Below, one piece after another: positions 42,851 to 52,213 of a stretch of 64,000 nucleotides of DNA. The stretch is from Symbiodinium kawagutii (taxonomy: Eukaryota; Sar; Dinophyceae; Suessiales; Symbiodiniaceae): positions 235,478 to 299,477 of the forward strand of contig VSDK01016798.1 of assembly GCA_009767595.1 (NCBI GenBank). The letters are read 5' to 3'. The notes beneath the pieces are model-generated. The model had not been told where the DNA came from. It searched no databases and saw only the letters and a program-made list of their open reading frames with translations. Each line of letters starts with the position of its first letter. The stretch's first letter is position 1. The position numbers and the translations under genes are program-made.

Positions 42851-43624
42851 ATGCGCTGGTGGCTTTTGGCCTTCCTTTTTGGCCTTGCTTGCGCGGGCCG
42901 AGAGTATGGGGGCAGAGGCAATTACCGGGGCCCAAAACAGCCAGATCACCGCCAGCCAACGCAGCCTGGCCAGCCACAAGTTGTGAGGGTGGAGCTGGCC
43001 GTGCGTGGTGCCGACAAGGAGCATTCCCACCACGACCGGGACAGACGTCGTCGTGGCAGTCACCGCAGTCAGCGGGAACATCTGGGTGATGCAGATAGGC
43101 GAAGAGGCAAAGATTCTGGCAAAGAGAAGAAAAAGAAGAAGAAGAAGAAGCGTCAGACTAGTTCTTCGTCCTCTTCCTCTAGTTCATCTGTTTCCTCCAG
43201 TTCAACCGCTGCCAAGAAAAAGAAAGCAAAGAAACAGGCAAAAAGGTCTTCTGAGCGCGCGCAAGCCACAGAAGACAAACTCATGGCAGAGATCCAGAAG
43301 CTCAGGAAAACATTGACTCCGCAAGGGGAGCCGGTGACTCCGGCCAAGCAGCCAGCCACTCAACCCTTGAGCGACTTCACGCCGAAGGGCCAGTCTCACC
43401 TCAAGACTTTGTTGTCCTTCATGTCGGAAGGGGAAGTGACGCCTTTGGTTGACTTGGCCAAAGTGCGGACTTGGCAGGACGTTGAGGAGCAGCTTCATGG
43501 CCGCAATTTGCCGCTGCTGAAGCAATTTTTGGCTACACGTCTTCCAGATCGCGAGGTCCCTTCGCGAAAGAGTGCTGCTGTCCAGAAGGTCCTCCAGTTG
43601 GCGAAGGATGCTTTGCCCCGCTGA
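42851..43624 (+). CDS. Second ORF of the Penelope-like element, basic Ser/Lys-rich
   Basis: From ATG (MRWWLLAFLFGLACAGREYG) to TGA, 257 residues, 55 bp after the RT ORF. The first 17 residues are hydrophobic and look like a signal or membrane segment. Next come Arg/His-rich sequence, a Lys run, a Ser run and a KKKKAKKQAK stretch. The C-terminal 80 residues are globular-looking (LLSFMSEGEVTPLVDLAKV, LPLLKQFLATRLPD). It might be an RNA-binding Gag-like protein, but no known domain is visible. Confidence 0.6.
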   Translation: MRWWLLAFLFGLACAGREYGGRGNYRGPKQPDHRQPTQPGQPQVVRVELAVRGADKEHSHHDRDRRRRGSHRSQREHLGDADRRRGKDSGKEKKKKKKKKRQTSSSSSSSSSSVSSSSTAAKKKKAKKQAKRSSERAQATEDKLMAEIQKLRKTLTPQGEPVTPAKQPATQPLSDFTPKGQSHLKTLLSFMSEGEVTPLVDLAKVRTWQDVEEQLHGRNLPLLKQFLATRLPDREVPSRKSAAVQKVLQLAKDALPR

Positions 43625-43660
43625 GATCGTCGAGGGCAGTGCCTGGGCCTGTTGGTGGGC

Positions 43661-43972
43661 ATGGTTTTTGGCTTCATGCTTTGCTTGGGGGTCATGCCCA
43701 AGCCAAAAGCATGGGAGTGCAATGCTACCTGGCCTGGCGCAGTGTGCAGCTTTGCCCGATGGTGTGATGCTTGGTATACTTTAGCTGTGTCAGAACGGGA
43801 GTTTACTGCTTTGGTGGATGCTTTCACTGGTGCCCATCTCCATTCACATCTGAGCCTGGTGAGCCTGAGTGCGATTTCATTAATTTGTCTCAGATTTGGT
43901 AGGCAGGTCTCCCACGTTGCGCAAGCAGCTTTGCATTCCCATGTGGTCCATGGCAATTTGCACCCCTTGTGA
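43661..43972 (+). CDS. Possible third small ORF of the Penelope-like element
   Basis: ATG to TGA, 103 residues, beginning MVFGFMLCLGVMPKPKAWEC, with Cys and Trp residues and a hydrophobic second half. It overlaps nothing and follows the second ORF by 36 bp. No homology is recognised; it could be a chance frame. Confidence 0.3.
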   Translation: MVFGFMLCLGVMPKPKAWECNATWPGAVCSFARWCDAWYTLAVSEREFTALVDAFTGAHLHSHLSLVSLSAISLICLRFGRQVSHVAQAALHSHVVHGNLHPL

Positions 43973-44686
43973 TCATGTTGTGATTGGGGAACTTTGTGAA
44001 GCAAGGCAAGTTTCATTCTTGCATGTGCTGAGATCCCCTCCGCGACTGAATGGTTTGGTTTCCTCAGTTTTGGCTTGCTTAGCTTTGGGTTTGGGTTCCT
44101 GGTGACTCAGGGTGATGCAGTGCCGTAATTTCTAGTTCTTGGCCACGGTTTGGTTTGCCACGCCACTTTGCCAGTCTGCCACTAAGGTGCCGAGTAATTT
44201 TTGATGTAGTGTTTGGTGGGTTTTTTGTTTCTGGTGTTTTCCCCCCCTGTTGCTTGGTTTTGGTTTGATTAATTTGGGGTATTTTCGAAGCTCGGGCCTT
44301 AGCAGATGTCAGCCGATTTGCGTTTTTGATCTCTCGAGAAGTGCAGTGAATTGTTTGTTTAGTTTTTTTTTCCTTGAGTCGCGATCGGACTGCAGGGCAC
44401 AGACACTCGATGACTGACATATCGAGAAGTGTACCCAACGATATGACACGCGAGAAGTGTACCAAGTTGTGGCAGTGCATTGAGTGGCAGTTGAGTCGCG
44501 GTGAGCTGGTTGTAGGTAGTTTTACTCCAGTTTTTTCTTTTTGTAACTTTTTGTCTAGTAAGTGACTGTCAGAGCCTTTTTTGGCGCTTGCACCTCGAGA
44601 AGTGTACCAAGTTGCTGGCATCTTTTGGCTTAGTTCCAGGGTTCAGGCCGGCGCTCAAGCGAGCACATGTTCGCGCACGTATACGG
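43973..44686 (+). other. 3' region of the Penelope-like element with repeated GAGAAGTGTACC
   Basis: T-rich non-coding sequence. The motif CGAGAAGTG(T/C)A(C/G) occurs four times (about 44335, 44422, 44450, 44595), the last three as GAGAAGTGTACC. It has no poly-A tail. The repeated motif may be structural RNA or a binding site for the element's own reverse transcriptase. Confidence 0.55.
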
Positions 44687-44711
44687 GCTCTGGAAAAAAA
44701 GTGCGAATTGT
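44687..44711. repeat. 25-bp duplication flanking the retroelement, right copy
   Basis: Matches 18799-18823 over all 25 bases, including the A7 run. Bases on either side differ (G versus T before, C versus A after). Confidence 0.9.
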
Positions 44712-45817
44712 CGGATCCGTTCATCTTTGGATGCTGCTGGAGTCGCGCCACGGGCCTTGACGATGGCCTGGTAGCGCGACTTGGCGTTCTGGTAGGAGAC
44801 GAAGGCTTCCTGGGTCTCCTCGTCGTCCTCCGGGAACGTCTCGTCTTCATTCTCAGTAAAGTCGTCCTCGTCCGTGTTCGTGTTCTCCTCGGTCTCCGCA
44901 ACATGGGCCGAGTGGGGACGCCGATCACGAGGAGGATGTCCACGAGGTTCCCATAGTCGCCGGTTCATGCGGTCCTGGATGATCGCTGCCTCTTGCAACT
45001 TGTCGAGACTATACCTGTTCCCAGTCGAGGACAACAGGCTAAGCTCTGCGCTGTTGTCAAGGCGCAGCTTGTCCAGGTAGAGCCAGGCCAAGCAGATGTC
45101 GGGCAGGTTGCATCCCACTTCCTTCAACCGAGATACCTGCCTATCGTACTCTTGGTTGAACTCCCGGATGTCTTGGGTCGGGGTCTTCTTCAGGATCCGG
45201 AAGAACTCCAACATGCACTTACCCACCTTGACCACTTCCTTGTCCAGGTACTTATCCGCGATCCACTTGGTGAAGTAGGCGACCCCCGCCTCGTCATCCA
45301 AGAGGGACAAGTCGATCTCCTCCGCATCGCGCCATGCCCTTCCAGATAGGTTGTTGTACAGGGCTAGAGCCTGCTTCGTGGGTCTAAGCCTGGTCATCCG
45401 TTGCCAGGCAGCCACTTTCCGCAAGTAGCCCCTTGTCACAAGTCCTTCTTTGTCTTCTTCACCGGAGAACTCGGGCACCGAGATCTTGTCATTGCCACCG
45501 ACACGGTCGTCTTCACGGGGAGACTTCCGGCCATGTGTCGGTTGCCTCCATGGATCCCATTCGATGACGGCCTTGTTGTCGGCAGCCGCAGTCGAAGCAT
45601 AGGATCCCGAGGGTGTAGTCGAAGGTGGATTCCATCCTCGCCATGCACGCCACGCCTGCCACTCCTCATCAGAGTACTGCTGCTTCCACTGGTCACCAGA
45701 GGATGTAGTAGACGGATCTGCCCGAGTAGCATCCCCTTCACGTGGTGAGTCACGTGAACCCCTGTCACTCGCAGATTCCACTTGATCCCCATCCAATGGA
45801 GGCACCGGAGCAGGCAT
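44712..45817 (-). CDS. Copia gag, truncated by insertion
   Basis: The first ATG on the element strand (MPAPVPPLDGDQVESASDRG) opens about 370 codons. The TTG six codons upstream is less likely. The Trp-rich segment EWQAWRAWRGWNPPS is followed by a copia-type gag core (FSGEEDKEGLVTRGYLRKVA, LSGRAWRDAEEI, EFNQEYDRQVSRLKEVGC). Acidic NTDEDDFTENEDE sequence follows, then YQNAKSRYQAIVKARG just before the break. The protein would form the particle that packages element RNA. Across the insertion the same frame continues for a few residues into 18790-18823 and then meets TAG; the zinc knuckle lies in the +1 frame. Confidence 0.85.
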
Positions 45818-45896
45818 CTTTCCTTTCTCGCACAAATGGCCTCCAGCTTACAAAGCAGGCCTGAACCGTCCCGGGGTATTATCGAGCCCCCCGGGT

Positions 45897-45909
45897 GGCT
45901 CCGCTACCA
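45897..45909 (-). promoter_or_regulatory. Primer-binding site of the copia element
   Basis: On the element strand, TGGTAGCGGAGCC begins one base after the 5' LTR. It would pair with a tRNA 3' end reading GGCTCCGCTACCA, which carries the universal CCA. The form resembles initiator-Met tRNA sites of copia elements, but the exact tRNA was not identified. Confidence 0.7.
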
Positions 45910-45910
45910 A

Positions 45911-46059
45911 TGCAAACCTGAAGACTAGCCACACACAAGTACGAGCACTCACTGGCGAGGAGACATGTTTTGGCTGCGTGAACGAATGAAATCCGTGAGC
46001 CTATAGCAGCGATGGCAACTGAAGGTGAGTTAAGGTGAAGCTGTGGTGACCAATTCACA
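45911..46059 (-). repeat. Copia 5' LTR
   Basis: 149 bp with TG...CA ends, identical by eye to 12499-12647. It would hold the element promoter; no specific promoter box can be pointed out. Confidence 0.95.
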
Positions 46060-46064
46060 GTAAC
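46060..46064. repeat. Copia target-site duplication, right
   Basis: GTAAC, equal to 12494-12498. Confidence 0.9.
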
Positions 46065-46673
46065 ATATGTGACATCATATATAGCTTCTCAATGCTTCTC
46101 ACATGATAGACTCTGACTGAAAACCTTGGAACGTATTTGAACCGGTTTGCCTTTTGAACAATTCTTTGCATATCTTCGCATGATGTTGAAAGATATAGCG
46201 TTGCATGGTTGTCCTGGGACAGCAAGGCTTGCTGAGCCTCTTCACTTTCGCTTCTTGGCCACGGAATCCCGATAAGTTATATGAGGAGATATGAGAAATG
46301 ATCGCAAGAGTTTGCAGTTTTTCTCTGTTTTGCTTGTTTTATCGAGTCTCAGTGCTTTAAGTCTCAAATGAAACGGACGGCTTAGTGACTGCTTAGTGAC
46401 GGCTTTGGTCTCCAAGGCATTGAGAATCCCATGTCATCGAACTCTAGCAACGATTCATTCTGGACCAGGAGTTTTCAGCGGCTACCGTTTGCCACAGGCA
46501 GGATCAAGATCGATCAAAACTATAAGAGCCACGAAGAGCTATCCATTCACAGAGCTGGAATTTGATCAAACTTTTACGCCAAGACAAACCGTACATATTT
46601 GCATTCTCAATATCTCTGACATAACTCTGACATAATTGCATTTGCCAACTCGACTCTTCGTCTCCATGGCCAG
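46065..46673. other. Non-coding flank right of the copia element
   Basis: AT-leaning sequence with no supported gene, continuous with the sequence left of 12494 before the copia insertion. Confidence 0.4.
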
Positions 46674-46763
46674 GTCTTGGAATTTATTGCCAAAAGAGAA
46701 AACAACCCTGACTCCGTAAGGCAAAGTGCTGCAAGCCTGGCCCGCCACTTGAATCTTGAAGAA
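46674..46763 (+). CDS. Candidate exon, unknown host gene
   Basis: After TCTCCATGGCCAG the frame reads VLEFIAKRENNPDSVRQSAA and then SLARHLNLEE up to a possible donor at GAA|GTCTAC. It is 90 bp, phase 0. The sequence is clearly protein-like, resembling an armadillo/HEAT-type helical repeat, though this is not a firm assignment. It may belong with the candidates at 49111-50084. Confidence 0.4.
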
Positions 46764-46924
46764 GTCTACGTCATCTCAAGCAGTACTTGCACTATCTTGC
46801 ACTTCTTGTGCTTGTATATCAATGAATTCACTCAATATATTCATATATGATTATATAATATTATATATAGATACATGTGTGTATTCATTCTTGTATGCTG
46901 CATCATGATGCATCCCAATACCAA

Positions 46925-47330
46925 GGTGAGTGGAACGGCATCTTCGAGCTTTTGGACAACAGCTTCGATGGACGTCGAATTTCTAATCGGGGAGGAACCT
47001 GACATCTTGGCATATCTTGGCGACATTGAGATCCTGCTCTGATGGCAGAACTCACAGAGGAGGTCTTCGAATCCAGCGGATTTTGTGACACACCGTGCCC
47101 TAGCTCCGATTTTACCAAAGAGTTCTGACAAACAGATCAAACAGCAGACCAAAAGGTACTGGAAGACACCAAGGACGGCATGATAAAAGCACCAGCAGAG
47201 AGTTCAAAGATGTTCAAAGTCTCCAAGATCTTCAACGAAGTCTTTCTGACGAATCTTTTCAAGGACGCCAAAAAGTTCACTGAAGCTACTCTGGAACCGA
47301 CCTCGACAAGGAGTCATGGAAATGGATCGA
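46925..47330 (+). CDS. Coding-like segment with frame changes
   Basis: Three consecutive stretches look coding but lie in different frames: SMDVEFLIGEEPDILAYLGD ending at TGA 47040; an overlapping ATG frame MAELTEEVFESSGFCDTPCP ending at TGA 47128; and then KVLEDTKDGMIKAPAESS... continuing past KIFNEVFLTNLFKDAKKFT. They could be separate exons, or a decayed retro-copy of an mRNA. Product unknown. Confidence 0.3.
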
Positions 47331-48462
47331 GATATATTGAGATACTCTCTGTGATTCTCTTGACATCAAACAAGAAGGCAAATGAAGACACGAAGACTTC
47401 AAGAAGACACAAGCTATAGCATATATTGTATTCTGACTTCTGATGTGGTGCACAGCTTCCGATGACCAACTCAAAACACCAGTGCTCGAGAGATCCAAAA
47501 CACGGGATCAGTGGATCAAATCGATGCACGAGAAAATGGATGGACTGATTTGAGAAACGAATGAATACTGATTCGATACAGAGGCCAGAAAGGTGACGGT
47601 GAAAGTGAGAAAAAGCGAGGCTGCCCAATGAAAGCTTCACAATTGACTGTAAAGCTTGTTTGGAATTTGTAAACACATGTAAACGCTAGGCTTTGGGTGC
47701 TGCGTTGCTCTTCTCAAATAGTTTCCTAGGTTACATACCACTTCGTTGCCAATTTGGACAAGCCAGCATTCAAAGCATACTGCATTTGGAAAGCCTATGG
47801 AGAGGCCTGCAAGAGGACAGACCAGGAATGATGGGAGAAAAGATTGAACATAAACAAAAATAAAAAATATACATAAGTGTAAACTTTGAGATGCAAAGTT
47901 CGGATGTACCTATCAGAGGATTGATTTCGTGCATTCTTCACAGGCATCATCAGTGATTGTTTGCATATGTTTGTGTAGTCGTCATTTTGTCATAATATGA
48001 GTGCTGCTCTTTGCGGTTTGTGCTCAGTTGCAAAATTGATACATTACTTTGAAATGACTTAAGATTTCATAAGTATACTGTATACCATAATATCTCATAA
48101 TATGATGTTTGTGTCTTACTCCATCCTTATGAAGTTTTGACCACAACCACCACTGCAGAAACATCAACAATGACATCATCATCATCAACAACAATGCCAA
48201 AAGTGACACCGACACTTCACCGAAAATGGACACTAACAACAGCAACAGCAAAAAACACCATGACAACCAACACCGCCACACAACCATCAAAACCACCACA
48301 ACCTATGTACTGGTATCAAACGCTCTGAAAATGCAGGTGCTGCAGCCCCGAAGTAAATACAGTAACTAAGGAACCAGTGGCAAAAGCAAACCAAAAAGAA
48401 TCAGAGAAATAAGAAGACATGCCTCACAAAGCATCACTGTGTCCTCTCTACAAGGTTTCTAT

Positions 48463-48590
48463 GAGTCTCCACGTCATGAGTTTCCAAGTGAGCTTTCACA
48501 TGAGTTTCCAAATGAGTCTCCACATGAATCTCCACATGAACCTCCAGATGAGTCTCCATGACATTTTCGAGAGTTGTCCAACTGATTGGT

Positions 48591-48628
<38 letters not shown>
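48463..48628. repeat. ATGAGTCTCCAC tandem repeat and GAT tract
   Basis: Degenerate 12-bp units (ATGAGTTTCCAA, ATGAGTCTCCAC, ATGAACCTCCAG) at 48463-48560 are followed by a pure (GAT/ATG) run at 48591-48628. Confidence 0.85.
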
Positions 48629-49110
48629 CCCCATGTTGGATCCTGTTGGACGTGATGCCCCAGAAACAAAACATCAGGCACCACACCATCTCAGTCCCAA
48701 GATGCAGGCTCTACGCGAAGAGCCTGAAAAAGCCACGAGATTCAGACGTGTGTCAGCAGCTAAGACAGGCGATGAACTGCAATCAGTCGATGTCAGGTCC
48801 GCTTTTTCATTTGGAAGAGATTTTCCAATGTTTCTCCTTTTGATTGAGATTTCTGATACAAGGAAACTGCACCAGCCAAATGCAACACGGTGGTCATTTG
48901 TAGTCTTTGTTTGGTAATAAGGTTCGGGCGGAGATTGCTGACTGGTGTGTTTGTATCTCAGTGTTTGTTGCCTTTGCCTTGTATGACATGGTGAGGTCCA
49001 GGCTTGTGGAATTCAGTTCCATGACCCACGTAAGCTTGCAAGCAGAGCTGCGCTTCAGTATCAAGTCAGGGAAGCTATGAGCGGACTTGTTTGATTTTGT
49101 TTGCCCGTAG

Positions 49111-49191
49111 GCTGAAAGACATTCCATCGAAGCCACCACAAATCAAAGCCTCGACATCAGAGGCACCCCGCCTATCCACAAGGATGGACCG
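49111..49191 (+). CDS. Candidate exon, unknown host gene
   Basis: An 81-bp phase-0 segment between the acceptor TTGCCCGTAG and donor CCG|GTATCG. It reads AERHSIEATTNQSLDIRGTP and then PIHKDGP. Boundaries and length are typical. Product unknown. Confidence 0.4.
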
Positions 49192-49559
49192 GTATCGTCA
49201 TTTAAAGATTGATGACACGATCCTCATTATGATTCAGTACTGAGGCATTCTGAATATTTCTGAATCACGAACGCGTTAGTATTTCTTTCTCGATTGTTCG
49301 AAACGATTCGAAATGTTTGTTTCGTGTGAAAAAACAGCCTGACAGAATGGACAGCTTGCAGTGGTCAATGTGAGGCAGCAATCCTCATCAATCAGTTGCA
49401 GGCAAGGATCTCCATGGATCTCCAAACTTCAGATGAGACACCATACGAATATGTACGCAGTTGAGAGATGCAAAACAACAATCACATGAGTTTGAAATAG
49501 TTTGAACCTATTTGCTTGATTTTGCTTGGTAGTCCTTGTTTGTAACCGAAGTTCAAGAG

Positions 49560-50084
49560 TCTTTTCAAGCTCTCAAAGCTTCGAAAGCCAGGCAGCATTT
49601 GATGCTTTCATCGCAGCTGGCTTGTGCACAAAGGCAACATTACAAGTTGACGATGTTTCATCCTCAGATTTCTCAGGTCTTTGGACATCGTTGTATTTCT
49701 ATGTATTTCTCAAATTTTGCGTAGTCATTGTAGGGTCAAAGCTGAGCTGAACATTGCAGAGGTCTTGGTGGACATTTGGGCAACGGGAGGAAGTCTCGAA
49801 CTGGTGCTGCCAATCTTGGTTGAAGGCCGTCCTGGCACGTAGCATGAAGTGTCGTGAGTGAGGTTCAATTTGAACATCGAAACGTGTCAAACCCTCACAG
49901 AAGCGAACAAGGTACAGACGCCTGTTCAATGGGGATTTGAAATGCTTTGAACATATTTGAGTCATTTTGAGTCAGCAGTAATCTCTACGTTGAAGGGATC
50001 AGCTCTGTGGTGTCAAGCGGTGTTGCAGGAGACCCCCTGGTCGATGCCCAACTGTTGTTGTCAGAGGCCACCAGAAAACTCTAA
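49560..50084 (+). CDS. Three candidate exons ending a host gene
   Basis: First, about 49560-49678 reads SFESQAAFDAFIAAGLCTKA and TLQVDDVSSSDFS before a GT. Second, about 49733-49838 after GTCATTGTAG reads VKAELNIAEVLVDIWATGGS and LELVLPILVEGRP. Third, about 49976-50084 after GAGTCAG reads SNLYVEGISSVVSSGVAGDP and LVDAQLLLSEATRKL, then TAA. All three are good protein-like sequence on the same strand, with TAA as a plausible gene end. Exact joints and the identity of the protein are unresolved. Confidence 0.45.
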
Positions 50085-52213
50085 CGAGACTCTCTAGACT
50101 CTAAAGTAAGAGACTCTCCGACTCTCTTCATATCTCTTACTCTCTAAAGTAAGAGACTCTCTTTGTCTCTTTGACTCAAAGACTTTCCAAAAAGAGGTTC
50201 TCATGAGGTTCCCTAACTCAAGACTTTGTATGACATGGACCACGTCCTTGTGTAGCAGGAGACTTTGTCGACGCAAGAACATGTCCGCAGCAAAGTTTGT
50301 CCGTGTGTTTTCTCAGAACATTTGCAGCCATGAATATCCATGAATATCAAACAACCCTAAAAGCATGCTGGGAATCTGGGAATTCTTTGAGCATTGGACG
50401 AACCAACGCTACGGGCAGGAAACCACAACGCCAGTTTTGCCTGATCCAATACAAGCTGCACTAGTTGCATGGTTGGAGGAGGAGCGAGTGCATTTGACAT
50501 TGGCACATTGACATCAATCCAGTTGTTTGAGAGATGAACATAGCGTGGATGTGCATTGATCAAGTAGCTCGCTCAGCTTGAGGCAGGACCTGGCTATGCC
50601 TCTTTGCAAACGTACTACGTCACCCAGAATGCAATGCTGAAGTGTTTTACTCTTTTTTCCTGAAGATGCTCAACGTATTTTAACTTGAAAGCTGCAAAGG
50701 AGACAGGAGAGGCATCTGGAAAGAGATAATCTGATATATCCCTATGAAATAATGATTCCTGCAATTTTCGAGTAAGATTGACATATATATTTCTGTATAT
50801 GTATTCCATGTGTTTATTTGATGTTATTTATATAACTATTCAAATATATGTTTTGTTAAATGTGTTTTATTGATTCAATGCATAGTGAGTTATTTGTGTA
50901 TTGTTTCCTTCTTAAGGCATCTCAATGGTCCATGAGGTCAATTCACGGTGGCGTGGCCGAACAGAGTATTCCAATATGGTGTTTGCCCGGCATGTCAGTG
51001 GCGATTTTGCAAGCAGTGGTTAAGCTAAAGGCTTATATAAAGGGCTTGGGATATCTTAGAGTGTTAAGATGTGTTAAGATGTGTTCAGACATGTTTGAGG
51101 TGTGTTGAGAATGTGTTAAGAATGTGTTAAGAATGTGTTAAGAATGTGTTAAGTGTGGCTTAGAGTTTTCATTGCCTTGTGAGCCACTGGTGCCAGGTAC
51201 GTTCCAAAGCAACGACTGTTTCAGCTCACTTTGCACAGGCACTTGATGGCATTTGTATTCCACGGGGGGGGAGACAGGAAGATGCTTATGGAGACCACCC
51301 GGCTGGCTGTTGAGAATTGTTGAAGACTACACCATGGCCCAAACAGAACCGGAAACCGCCTAGTAGTAAATCCACAAATTATAGGTCGTTTCTTGGACCG
51401 AAACAGGAAATGCCAAGATACAAGATACACCGCTCATGATGCATTAGCAGCTGAACTATGGGCAGCCAGATTCTTGTCAGGAATTGTTGTACGGTATGAC
51501 TGCTGCCTAGAGGTCCATGAATCAAACCTGCACGACATTCGCTGCACTGAGGTAGCACGATGGGACTGAGTGTCCAATCAGTAGCTGAGAAGATGGACGG
51601 GTTCAAAGAGCAACCCAAAACTTCCCAAAATAAGAACATCGATTCGGAGGAAAGAAAAATGCCACCGGGAAACAGAATCTGCCGCAACCAGTGATTGTTA
51701 CAGATTTGCTCCACAAGCAAGTTGTAGGTGCGCTGGTGACTAGGCTAGGAGAACGCTACTCGTCAAGGGAAGTTTCCAAGAGAACTCCAAGCCCCTGACA
51801 GATACAATATCCAAATATGATCAAGGCATGCTAAAAGATTAAGCGTGGTTAGATGATGTAAGGGAAGAGGGTGAGGTCAGAGCATAGGAAGGGTCCAGCT
51901 CAGGACCAAGCCACAAGATAATGGAGGTGAAGAATGGCGCTAAGTGCGTTAAGAGATGTTATGAGTTACTTGACTATCAATTAGTGTAAGTGAATAGGAG
52001 GTAGTGCAAGATGCAAGCGGCAGAGAGTTAGGGCAAGTTGGGTCATGTGGGGGTCGGTTAGCACGCTAATGCGTACACGAAGCCATGGTGGGTTGCAAGA
52101 TGTTGCAAGATGCTGCAAGAACATATGCAGAGTCAGGCCTGCTTTATTGTTCCGTAGCATTTTGCTCAAGATGAAGGTTGCAACAGTTGCAACCAATAGC
52201 AAGTAAAGAAAAA
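50085..52213. other. Intergenic stretch with small tandem repeats
   Basis: Repeats of AGACTCTC/TAAAGTAAGAG lie at 50083-50180. An 11-bp TGTGTTAAGAA array lies at 51060-51156. No supported gene. The last 200 bp before 52214 probably include the promoter and leader of the LRR gene, but no element is recognisable. Confidence 0.5.

Larger units (their letters stand above)
18824..44686 (+). mobile_element. Penelope-like retroelement, split by a 20.5-kb element
   Basis: Insertion inside the copia element, about 5.33 kb once the inner DNA element is removed. It carries a long RT ORF with an N-terminal GIY-YIG-like domain, a basic Ser/Lys-rich ORF, a possible third small ORF, and a 3' region with a repeated GAGAAGTGTACC motif. 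No LTRs and no poly-A tail are visible. The 25-bp target duplication is unusually long. The N-terminal placement of GIY-YIG is the arrangement known from the Chlamys/Naiad clade of Penelope-like elements, as opposed to the C-terminal placement in canonical Penelope. Confidence 0.8.
12499..46059 (-). mobile_element. Ty1/copia LTR retrotransposon, interrupted by nested insertions
   Basis: Two LTRs with TG...CA ends, 5-bp target duplications, a primer-binding site, gag, and pol in the order protease, methyltransferase-like domain, integrase, reverse transcriptase, RNase H. Integrase before reverse transcriptase identifies the copia order. The element runs on the minus strand, so its 5' LTR is the right-hand one. 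A 25.9-kb insertion plus a 25-bp target duplication split it at the gag/pol junction. Without these it would be about 7.67 kb. The LTRs read as identical, which implies a recent insertion, yet pol changes frame several times. Confidence 0.95.

Noticed and set aside
48586-48917. Frames around the GAT tract encoding Asp or His runs
   Set aside because: The runs come from the trinucleotide repeat; the following segment has some protein-like sequence but no clear exon boundaries.
52100-52213. Dinoflagellate spliced-leader remnant upstream of the LRR gene
   Set aside because: No stretch resembling the conserved leader was seen; absence by eye is not proof.
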